A DNA stretch of 64,000 nt from Spirosoma utsteinense (GTDB lineage: Bacteria; Bacteroidota; Bacteroidia; Cytophagales; Spirosomataceae): positions 35,471-99,470 of the forward strand of contig NZ_VFIA01000024.1 in assembly GCF_014282275.1 (NCBI RefSeq). The letters run 5' to 3'. Below, piece by piece: positions 1 through 6,715 of this stretch. Every line of letters starts with the position of its first letter. Position 1 is the stretch's first letter. Both the position numbers and the translations under genes were made by a program. The notes beneath the pieces are model-generated. The model did not search any database and was not told the DNA's origin. It saw only the letters and a list, made by a program, of their open reading frames with translations.

Positions 1-914
1 GCCCCTACCCGGATAGCCGCGGCCGACGAAATACCGGTTGCCATCATGTAGGTTACCGACGCCATATTGATGGCGATCTGGTGAGCGGCCAGCCGGTCTT
101 CGCCGAGCCAGCCGGTCAGTACGGCCGCCAGCGTAAACGTAGCTACTTCAAAGAAAAACGTTAGTCCGCCCGGTATGCCCAGGCGAAGAATCGTTCGCAC
201 ATCGGCACTGGTAGGCAAGGCCCGAAAAGCCCGGACCAAATACGGCTTGAAGCGCCCCGAACGATAGATATAAACGAGCATACCAACCGCCATAGCCGTC
301 CTCGACAGCAGGGTAGCCATGGCCGAGCCCATCAACCCCATCTCCGGGAATGGACCAAAACCCGTGATGAGTACGTAGTTGAAAAACGCATTCAAGACCA
401 GCGCCCCTACCGTAATGGCCATAGCTACACGGGGAAACCGCAGACCATCGGCCAGTTGGCGGGCGGCTACAAAAATCAGCAGCGGCACCAGCGATGCGCT
501 CAGAATCAGCATGAAATTTTCAGCTAGTTTCGTTACTTCCGGCGTTTGGCCAAATAATTGAAAATTATAGGCCAGCACGATCGACAAACCGCCGAATACA
601 ATGCTGAACAGCCAGGCGACCTGTAAACCCGCCCGGAACAGGCGGTTTACTTCGGCTGTGTCGTTCTGGCTGCGGGCTTTGGAAACCAGCGCAGCCACCA
701 CCGACAGGCCACCCACACCGATACAGGAGACCAGAAAAGAGATCGCATTGGCCAAACCAGCCGCCCCAAGCGGAACGGCACCTAATAAACGGCCCACAAA
801 CAGGTTGTCGGTAACGCCCATCAACACAACCCCCAACTGGGCAATGACGATGGGAACGCTCAGCCGAAACGTGTCGGTTAGTTCGGAGCGGTAGGTACGA
901 AGAAAACGAAACAT
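1..914 (-). CDS. MATE family multidrug/Na+ efflux transporter (3' part outside window)
   Basis: Reverse-strand translation begins MFRFLRTYRSELTDTFRLS at 914 and stays open for 304 codons to the window edge, so the C-terminal third or so is missing. The product is a polytopic inner-membrane protein. The N-terminal segment PIVIAQLGVVLMGVTDNLFVG, with regular hydrophobic helices after it and the repeated half around GIPGGLTFFFEVATF, is typical of MATE (NorM/DinF-like) antiporters, which expel cationic compounds using Na+ or H+ gradients. Substrate cannot be told from sequence. It is divergent from the DUF4290 gene. The family is clear; the subfamily is not. Confidence 0.85.
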   Translation of the reverse strand, partial: MFRFLRTYRSELTDTFRLSVPIVIAQLGVVLMGVTDNLFVGRLLGAVPLGAAGLANAISFLVSCIGVGGLSVVAALVSKARSQNDTAEVNRLFRAGLQVAWLFSIVFGGLSIVLAYNFQLFGQTPEVTKLAENFMLILSASLVPLLIFVAARQLADGLRFPRVAMAITVGALVLNAFFNYVLITGFGPFPEMGLMGSAMATLLSRTAMAVGMLVYIYRSGRFKPYLVRAFRALPTSADVRTILRLGIPGGLTFFFEVATFTLAAVLTGWLGEDRLAAHQIAINMASVTYMMATGISSAAAIRVG

Positions 915-999
915 AAAATGAGGTTGATAGGCAAATGACAAAATCCGAACCCCAGATGTTCCCCGACAGGCAACTTGCGGATTTTGGTTCGAATGTTTG

Positions 1000-1007
1000 T
1001 ACTTTTG
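1000..1007 (+). promoter_or_regulatory. Bacteroidota -7 element (TACTTTTG) for the DUF4290-murA unit
   Basis: TACTTTTG matches the Bacteroidota housekeeping sigma -7 consensus TAnnTTTG. A TTG at 975-977 is a possible -33 element, with 22 bases between. Transcription would start near 1012-1015, after the in-frame stop TGA at 1008-1010, which constrains where the downstream protein can start. Confidence 0.5.
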
Positions 1008-1034
1008 TGATACATCACGAATCCAGTACAGCCC

Positions 1035-1940
1035 TTGAAAGAATACGGCAGCAGTATGCAGAAGTTGGTTGACAACATGGTCAACATCGAAGACCGGGAG
1101 AAGCGTACCCGTTACGCGCACATCCTGGTTGAACTGATGCGGCAAATTCATCCCAACATGAAAGATGGGCAGGACTACTACAATAAATTGTGGGACGACC
1201 TGTATATCATGTCCAATTTCACCCTCGACGTCGACAGCCCCTACCCGCCCCCATCCGAGGAGGCACTGGGCAAAAAGCCTCAGCGGGTTCCCTATAACAC
1301 CCATCAGTTACGGTTTAAACACTTTGGCCGTAATGTCGATCTGCTGATTGCCAAAGCGGTCGCTCTTGAGGAGCCCGAAGAACGACGTACGTTCGTTTCC
1401 TACCTGGCTCGCCTGATGCGGACCTTCTACCAGGCCTGGAACAAAGAGTCGGTCGAAGATGAGACCATCTACCAGAGCCTGATCGAACTCTCGAACGGAA
1501 AACTTTCTGACGACATAAAGCTCATTCGGGAGGAGGGTCTTGTAGACGCTACCCCGCGCGAGCGTACCGGCGACCAGGTTCAACCCCAGCGTATCAGCAA
1601 CGCGTCAACCAATCAGGGCCTTCGGAACAACCGGGATGGCGGGTCACGCGATGGTGGACCACGCAATCAGAACCGCAACGACGGCTCCCAGCAACGCAAC
1701 GGACCACGCGACGGCGGACCACGCAATCAAAATCGCCCTAATAACAACCGGGACGGTGGCCAGAACCGCAACGGTGGCCCCCGCAATTTCGGCAACAACA
1801 ATCCAGGTCGCAACGACAGCGGATCACCGCGCCCCAACAACCGCGATGGCGGACCACGCGATAGTGGATCACGTGACGGCGGACCACGCGATGGCAATTC
1901 AGGACCGAACCGTACCAACAACGACCGTAGAAGACGATAA
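1035..1940 (+). CDS. DUF4290 family protein with Arg/Asp/Gly-rich disordered tail
   Basis: The folded part (about residues 1-180) has the DUF4290 pattern: EYGSSMQKLVDNM, IEDREKRTRYAH, QIHPNMKDGQDYYNKLWDDL and HFGRNVDLLIAKA. This family is widespread in Bacteroidota and often precedes murA, as here (81 bp gap). Its function is unknown. Residues from about 190 to 301 are low complexity, built from RDGG, RNGG and GPRNQN units, resembling RGG-type RNA-binding tails. The start is uncertain: an in-frame stop lies at 1008-1010, and the only conventional options are TTG at 1035 or ATG at 1056. Family members usually have residues matching those before EYGSS, so an even earlier non-AUG start is possible. 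Confidence 0.8.
   Translation: MKEYGSSMQKLVDNMVNIEDREKRTRYAHILVELMRQIHPNMKDGQDYYNKLWDDLYIMSNFTLDVDSPYPPPSEEALGKKPQRVPYNTHQLRFKHFGRNVDLLIAKAVALEEPEERRTFVSYLARLMRTFYQAWNKESVEDETIYQSLIELSNGKLSDDIKLIREEGLVDATPRERTGDQVQPQRISNASTNQGLRNNRDGGSRDGGPRNQNRNDGSQQRNGPRDGGPRNQNRPNNNRDGGQNRNGGPRNFGNNNPGRNDSGSPRPNNRDGGPRDSGSRDGGPRDGNSGPNRTNNDRRRR
1630..1905 (+). repeat. Imperfect tandem repeats encoding the RDGG/GPRNQN tail
   Basis: Short degenerate units around CGCGATGGCGGACCACGC recur through the 3' third of the DUF4290 gene, all in frame, encoding the RDGGPR-type tail. They drift in sequence and look like coding low complexity, not a mobile repeat. Confidence 0.6.
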
Positions 1941-1946
1941 ATTAAT

Positions 1947-2009
1947 AATGATGAATGAGGAACGATGAATGCTTCATTTAGTAGCATTCATCGTTCCTCA
2001 TTCATCATT
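1947..2009. terminator. 27-bp perfect inverted repeat between DUF4290 gene and murA
   Basis: Arms 1947-1973 and 1983-2009 are perfectly complementary, with a 9-base loop. The arms are made of ATGATGAATGA-like units, as in the hairpins at 47.7, 53.6 and 54.5 kb. It lies 12 bp before the murA start, so it could attenuate or process the transcript instead of ending it. There is no clear T tract. Confidence 0.5.
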
Positions 2010-2021
2010 TATCATTAACCA

Positions 2022-3329
2022 ATGGCATCTTTCCAAATTACAGGTGGGCGTAAGCTCAAGGGTGAACTCATTCCGCAGGGAGCCAAAAATGAAGCGCTAC
2101 AAATTCTGTGCGCCGTTCTGCTGACAAAAGAACCCATTACCATTCATAATATTCCGGGCATCCGGGATGTCAATCAGCTCATCGAACTGCTGGGCGATCT
2201 GGGCGTTTGGGTTACCCGCACCGGCGAAAGTTCCTACCGTTTCCAGGCGTCGGACGTCAATCTGGACTACCTCGAAACCGATACCTACAAGCGAAAAGCA
2301 TCTGCCCTCCGTGGGTCGGTTATGCTATTGGGCCCTATGCTCGCCCGGTTCAAGAAAGGACGTATCCCCCGGCCCGGTGGCGACAAAATCGGTCGTCGGC
2401 GTCTGGACACCCACTTTCTGGGTTTTGAGAAGCTGGGCGCTCAGTTCAACTACGACGCCAACGACGGCGGGTATTATAAAGTGGACGCCAGTAACCTGCG
2501 CGGCACCTACATGCTGCTCGACGAAGCGTCGGTTACAGGAACGGCTAACATCCTGATGGCGGCTGTAATGGCTGAAGGCACCACTCAGATCTATAACGCG
2601 GCCTGTGAGCCTTACCTGCAGCAGCTGAGCAAGATGCTCAACAGCATGGGTGCCAAGATCACGGGTGTAGGCTCTAACCTGCTCACCATCGAAGGTGTAT
2701 CGGAGCTGCACGGTACTGAACACACGATGCTGCCCGATATGATCGAGATTGGCTCGTTCATTGGTCTGGCCGCCATGACACAGTCGGAGATCACCATCAA
2801 AAACTGCCGGATTCCGGAGTTGGGCATCATTCCCGACCAATTCAAACGACTCGGCATACAGATGGAATTCCGGGGTGATGATATTTTCATTCCCGCCCAG
2901 GAGCACTACCAGATCGAAAGTTTTCTGGATGGCGGCATGATGACCGTTGCCGATTCGCCCTGGCCCGGCTTCACCCCCGACCTGCTCAGCATCGTGCTCG
3001 TTACGGCCGTTCAGGCGCAGGGGACGCTCCTGATTCACCAGAAAATGTTTGAGAGCCGACTGTTCTTTGTCGACAAACTGATCGACATGGGCGCTCAGAT
3101 CATTCTGTGTGATCCGCACCGGGCTACCGTAGTTGGCCTGAACCGGCAGTTGCCCCTGAAAGGCATTCGCATGTCGTCGCCTGATATCCGGGCGGGTGTG
3201 GCGCTGCTCATTGCGGCTATGTCGGCGAAAGGCACAAGCATCATCGACAATATCGAGCAGATCGACCGGGGGTATCAGCATATCGACACCCGGCTCAACG
3301 CCATTGGTGCCGAGATCATTCGGCTGTAA
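2022..3329 (+). CDS. murA: UDP-N-acetylglucosamine 1-carboxyvinyltransferase (MurA), Cys-to-Asp form
   Basis: MurA carries out the first committed step of peptidoglycan synthesis, transferring enolpyruvyl from PEP to UDP-GlcNAc in the cytoplasm. At 435 aa it is close to the usual length. The substrate-binding Lys22-Asn23 pair (QGAKNEAL) and Arg97 (ALRGS) are present. The active-site loop reads PGGDKIGRRR, with Asp121 where most MurA proteins have the catalytic Cys that fosfomycin alkylates. From family knowledge the Asp form stays active and is intrinsically fosfomycin-insensitive. It follows the DUF4290 gene in the same direction. Its CTG-TAA end lies inside a 76-bp palindrome. Confidence 0.95.
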   Translation: MASFQITGGRKLKGELIPQGAKNEALQILCAVLLTKEPITIHNIPGIRDVNQLIELLGDLGVWVTRTGESSYRFQASDVNLDYLETDTYKRKASALRGSVMLLGPMLARFKKGRIPRPGGDKIGRRRLDTHFLGFEKLGAQFNYDANDGGYYKVDASNLRGTYMLLDEASVTGTANILMAAVMAEGTTQIYNAACEPYLQQLSKMLNSMGAKITGVGSNLLTIEGVSELHGTEHTMLPDMIEIGSFIGLAAMTQSEITIKNCRIPELGIIPDQFKRLGIQMEFRGDDIFIPAQEHYQIESFLDGGMMTVADSPWPGFTPDLLSIVLVTAVQAQGTLLIHQKMFESRLFFVDKLIDMGAQIILCDPHRATVVGLNRQLPLKGIRMSSPDIRAGVALLIAAMSAKGTSIIDNIEQIDRGYQHIDTRLNAIGAEIIRL

Positions 3330-3399
3330 TCACTCTGCCAATACAAGCAAAAAGGGCCACTAGTGGCCCTTTTTGCTTGTATTGGCAGAGTGATTACAG
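3324..3399. repeat. 76-bp perfect spacerless palindrome overlapping the murA stop
   Basis: The 38-base arms 3324-3361 and 3362-3399 are exactly complementary, meeting at ACTAGT with no loop. The left end contains the murA CTG-TAA. The inner GGGCC stem followed by TTTTT on either strand suggests bidirectional termination, but the arm length far exceeds what a terminator needs. Confidence 0.75.
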
Positions 3400-3494
3400 G
3401 CTCGGTTAAACCATCACCCCTGTTAACTTGTCTTTAGGAGGTAACCGCTTAACTTGGCGGGCAATCTTAACAACAACAGCAACCTTAACAGACG

Positions 3495-4154
3495 ATGAAA
3501 ACGCTCCTGCATCAAGCCACTATTTTTTTCGTTGGCATTCTGACAATAGGTTCGGTGCTGGCCTGCGCTCAGGCCAGACCAATATCGGGCACGACTGCGA
3601 CAAACGCAGCCCGGATCAAGGCCCAGCCCGACCCCGCTAAAACGGCCCTGTTGCAGCCCATGCAGCAGATGGTGACGAAACTGAAAAAACTACAGGCCAC
3701 CGGTGACCCTGATTTCGACTATGCTCTTCAGGCAAAGACACACGTTCAGGGCGAACAGGATTTCCTGAAACAGGCCGTGCAAAGCAGCAAGGATTCAGCG
3801 GTAAAGCAGATGATTCAAACCCTGACGACCGGCACGCAAACTGATATCGCCCTGCTTGATGGTACCATGCGCCAGATCAAACCATCGCGGCCCAACCAGG
3901 CCTATACGCAGCAGCAGAGCCAGAATATAGAAGCCATAAACCTGAAACTTCAGCAGACCGGTAGCAGCGACAAGCTAACGAGCGATGCGGATAAGAACGT
4001 GGTAGCGCTGCTGGCCGACCATCAGCAGGATGCCATCGACATGGCTAAAACGTATCTTCAATTTGGCAAAAACGCCACGCTTCGGACGTATGCTACCCAG
4101 TTGGTTGAAAAAGCTACTTCCCAGCGAGCCCGACTGGCGGCTATGCCTAAGTAA
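3495..4154 (+). CDS. Exported DUF305-like (ferritin-like helical) protein
   Basis: The 219-aa product has an N-terminal signal peptide (TIFFVGILTIGSVLACAQA). The mature part holds two similar helical halves, around DFDYALQAKTHVQGEQDFL (about residues 76-95) and LLADHQQDAIDMAKTYLQFG (about 176-195). The second resembles the DUF305 motif HHxxAIxMA, but with DH in place of HH. The first half lacks the His pair. DUF305 proteins are periplasmic four-helix proteins, some linked to metal handling; the role here is unknown. DUF4142 is an alternative family name for such proteins. It lies between murA and a long inverted repeat. Confidence 0.6.
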   Translation: MKTLLHQATIFFVGILTIGSVLACAQARPISGTTATNAARIKAQPDPAKTALLQPMQQMVTKLKKLQATGDPDFDYALQAKTHVQGEQDFLKQAVQSSKDSAVKQMIQTLTTGTQTDIALLDGTMRQIKPSRPNQAYTQQQSQNIEAINLKLQQTGSSDKLTSDADKNVVALLADHQQDAIDMAKTYLQFGKNATLRTYATQLVEKATSQRARLAAMPK

Positions 4155-4188
4155 GGTGACTGATGGATGATTTAAAAAGTAAACTATA

Positions 4189-4282
4189 TTGATTTGTCAT
4201 CCCGACGATAGGAGGGATCTTCGGTAGAAATGAAGATTCCAATATACCGAAGATCCCTCCTATCGTCGGGATGACAAATCAA
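4189..4282. repeat. Long inverted repeat, palindrome family 1 copy A
   Basis: Arms 4189-4226 and 4245-4282 (38 bases each) are perfectly complementary around an 18-base loop. The outer end has TTTGTCAT and the inner end GAGGGATCTTCGG. Both features recur in the hairpin at 6291-6413. It lies between convergent genes, so it may also act as a bidirectional terminator, but the shared termini suggest a dispersed repetitive extragenic palindrome. Confidence 0.7.
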
Positions 4283-4366
4283 CCCAACCTTAAGTACCTT
4301 ATTTGCAGTTACTTAGCATCAAGATTATTCATAATTCACGTTAAGTAAGCAAAACGACGTCTGCTG

Positions 4367-5143
4367 TTAGGCCAGGAAGGGCATTACAATTTTCAGAACA
4401 TCTTCCTTCGACAGCGGCTCATCCCAGGCTTCGGTTGAGTTTTCGATAGGAACCCCTTCGATCGTCGATGGAATTTCCAGGTGTCGGATAGCCTCGTCAC
4501 CGGCATAAACAGCCGAGGGTACACCAGGGCTCATGTTTCCCGTTATCCAGCCTTTCTGTCCACGTAACTCCCGTACGCGGGCTGCGTGACGAGCTTCGAC
4601 CGAGTGAATTTGCAGGGCCGTTGTCAGGATTGGGTCGTTATTGATGAGTCGGGGAGCCTGCCCTTTGTAAGCCCGTACGCCTGTATCTTCAAAAGCCTGC
4701 GACAGGGTCAGGAATACCTCATAATTACCAAACGGATTCGGGAACATACCCTTAGCCGTGTAATCAAAGCGGGGCTTCTCAACCGCCTGCCCCCCCAACA
4801 CTGACTTCAGCAGGTTCACGTGTGCATTTTCGTGCTTCTGAATCTGGGCGAACACGGTACGGGGCGTACCCGTGAGCAGGTTTGGCGTGTCCATGCCTAC
4901 ATTATAAAATTCAGACTCCAGGTACTCCAGCGTCAGGGCAAAGTTCAGAACGTCGACAACGACCGGGTCCAGCGACTGGCCATACGCTTTGTTCAGCGCC
5001 GATGCGAGGACCGTCGGTGCAGCTACAGCGGCTGCTTTGCGACTGAACAGGCTAAACATGTGACGGCGGGATACGTGTTTCAGCCGGTCGTAGACATCGC
5101 CATCGACCTGTTCCAATTCGGAAAGTATGTTTTGTAAGTTCAT
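4367..5143 (-). CDS. Ferritin-like domain protein, Tat-type leader (second of pair)
   Basis: The 258-aa product has RRHMFSLFSRKAAAVAAP near residues 26-43, resembling a twin-arginine leader behind a longer N-region. The mature part is the helical Ferritin_2/desiccation-related type: LNFALTLEYLESEFYN, FAQIQKHENAHVNLL and HSVEARHAARVREL give the paired E...ExxH pattern of a carboxylate-bridged metal site. The likely location is the periplasm; substrate and function are unknown. It starts 15 bp after the related upstream gene, so the two form an operon. Confidence 0.75.
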   Translation of the reverse strand: MNLQNILSELEQVDGDVYDRLKHVSRRHMFSLFSRKAAAVAAPTVLASALNKAYGQSLDPVVVDVLNFALTLEYLESEFYNVGMDTPNLLTGTPRTVFAQIQKHENAHVNLLKSVLGGQAVEKPRFDYTAKGMFPNPFGNYEVFLTLSQAFEDTGVRAYKGQAPRLINNDPILTTALQIHSVEARHAARVRELRGQKGWITGNMSPGVPSAVYAGDEAIRHLEIPSTIEGVPIENSTEAWDEPLSKEDVLKIVMPFLA

Positions 5144-5158
5144 TGCGTTGAGGTCGTT

Positions 5159-5920
5159 TTAAGCGGTTGGCAAATTATTGGCTGAAATCACTTCCTTGAT
5201 AAAGCGCTGCGCCTGTGGCAGTACCTCGGCTGGCTTGAGCGCCCGTTCCAGACCCGTTGTCGGATCGATCACATCGTCGCCGGCGAAGGCTGTGCTGCCC
5301 GGGCTGATCAGTTCACGGATCACAGCCGCATGACGCGCTTCGACCGACACGATGATTCCCGAGATACCAAGATTGGTGGCATTGGTCAGCAGTTGGCCGG
5401 CTCCATTGTAAGCGGCAGTTGCCAGATCGGCGAAGTTCTTGGCCGTCATCAGCACGCTATCCCGATTGTTGAAGTCGACACTACTGTAATCGAGCGTCAG
5501 CGTCGGAATGGCCTGGCTGCCCAGCACCTGTCTGAAGAACTCGCGGTGGGTAATTTCCTGGTTTCGCAGGTCGATGAACACCTGACGCTCTTTCTCGGAT
5601 ATACCCGCGTAAAAATGATCAGTTACCAACTCCAGAAAACGCAGTTCGGCCTGTTCCAGCGCGTAGGCATAGTTCAGTACACCAACGTCGCCCGAGCCCA
5701 GTTCGATAATGTCACCCGCACGGGCTCCTGCCGTTGAGCCGCCCCCCGGCCCAGCCAGCGGTTCGAGAACTTTATCGGTGCAGGAACTCATGACAAGGCC
5801 GGTTGCGGTTGCAACACCCACATAACGCATGAACATACGTCGGCCGGAAAAGACCGGCGAAATCGGCAATACCGATAGTGGCCGGGTAGCCTCTTTCGGG
5901 TTGTGAAGTAATTTTTTCAT
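5159..5920 (-). CDS. Ferritin-like domain lipoprotein, Tat-type leader (first of pair)
   Basis: The 253-aa product has GRRMFMRYVGVATATGLVMSSC near residues 27-48, a twin-arginine motif, hydrophobic core and lipobox-like Cys, so it is probably a Tat-exported lipoprotein. The domain shows LNYAYALEQAELRFLE, LRNQEITHREFF and VSVEARHAAVIREL, the same metal-binding helices as its neighbour at 4367-5143. The two paralogues may form a heteromer. The upstream gap of about 370 bp holds the probable promoter. Confidence 0.75.
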   Translation of the reverse strand: MKKLLHNPKEATRPLSVLPISPVFSGRRMFMRYVGVATATGLVMSSCTDKVLEPLAGPGGGSTAGARAGDIIELGSGDVGVLNYAYALEQAELRFLELVTDHFYAGISEKERQVFIDLRNQEITHREFFRQVLGSQAIPTLTLDYSSVDFNNRDSVLMTAKNFADLATAAYNGAGQLLTNATNLGISGIIVSVEARHAAVIRELISPGSTAFAGDDVIDPTTGLERALKPAEVLPQAQRFIKEVISANNLPTA

Positions 5921-6290
5921 TATAAAAGAACGTTAAGTTACCTACGGCTAACCCCGTCGTTGGGACAGCTACATGCAGTACTAAAATGGCAAAAAAACGT
6001 TAAGCGATAAGGACTAAAAGAGTAAGTCACCGGCTAGATATTTAGTAATCGGCATCTATAGCCTATCTAACAAGTAAAACAAAGTGAGGGAACGGACACC
6101 CGCTGCGATTCGCCTGATTCCAGTTCCAGACTAGCTGTATAACAGGCATGCAGACCACAAAAAACGTCATGAAGGAAAGTCGGCCACTTTTCCCCTGATC
6201 AACCTACCGTACAGGGAGAAACGCTATATTGCCTGACTACTTTTACGGACAAAAAACGCTTAAGTAATTGCGCAGAGTTAAACGGCACTT
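5921..6290. other. Intergenic region upstream of the ferritin-like pair
   Basis: This AT-richer stretch has no convincing coding frame on either strand. It should contain the promoter for the minus-strand ferritin-like operon, but I could not find a clean TAnnTTTG element. It ends at the family 1 palindrome. Confidence 0.4.
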
Positions 6291-6413
6291 TGTTTATCAT
6301 GGCTCCGGCCACCCGGTCCGAGGAACGAGGAATCTTCGGAGATGGCCAGAAAAGCCACACTTATCCGAAGATTCCTCGTTCCTCGGACCGGGTGGCCGGA
6401 GCCATGACAAACA
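6291..6413. repeat. Long inverted repeat, palindrome family 1 copy B
   Basis: Arms 6291-6340 and 6364-6413 (50 bases) are complementary with one mismatch, around a 23-base loop. Like copy A it starts with TTTRTCAT and its arms end GAGGAATCTTCGG, but the middle differs. It lies 29 bp before the stump of a beta-lactamase gene, at the point where the gene's 5' part is missing. Confidence 0.7.
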
Positions 6414-6442
6414 TACTTCAGTTCATTTTTGCTTGATTACTT

Positions 6443-6682
6443 ATGACCGACACGCCTGTCTATAAACTCTACGGCAAAACTGGCTGGGCCAGCAGCGGGG
6501 GAGAAACCGACGCTGACAAAGCCACACGCGACATCGGCTGGTTCGTTGGCTATGTCGAGAAAGATGGTAACGTCTACTTCTTCGCTACGAACGTGGAGCA
6601 CCCCGCGCCCGTACCCGACACGTTTATACCGGGTCGTCGGCGGATTACAGAAAAGATCCTGGCGGAGTTGAAACTGATTTGA
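6443..6682 (+). pseudogene. C-terminal stump of a class D beta-lactamase
   Basis: The 79 codons match only the end of OXA-type beta-lactamases. YKLYGKTGW carries the third active-site motif KTG, then IGWFVGYVEKDGNVYFFATN and ITEKILAEL. The nucleophile motif STFK, the SxV motif and the signal peptide (about 190 residues) are absent, so the fragment cannot be an active hydrolase. An in-frame TGA three codons before the ATG bounds it. The missing 5' part is replaced by the family 1 palindrome, so deletion or rearrangement there is inferred. A penicillin-binding transpeptidase origin is a less likely alternative. Confidence 0.7.
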
Positions 6683-6715
6683 TTTCCCTACAAAACCTAA
6701 CCCACCACTCCGTCT

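Noticed and set aside
2325..3281. Long minus-strand open frame (318 codons) opposite murA
   Set aside because: It is fully antisense to an unmistakable murA, shows no domain motifs, and arises from the codon bias of the real gene.
3437..3443. A perfect Shine-Dalgarno sequence AGGAGGT
   Set aside because: No start codon with a supported frame follows at the right spacing, and the real gene begins 50 bp downstream at 3495.
4189..6413. Palindromes at 4.2 and 6.3 kb as ends of an insertion sequence
   Set aside because: There is no transposase between them, only an intact ferritin-like gene pair, and each is a closed hairpin by itself, not one half of an inverted terminal repeat.
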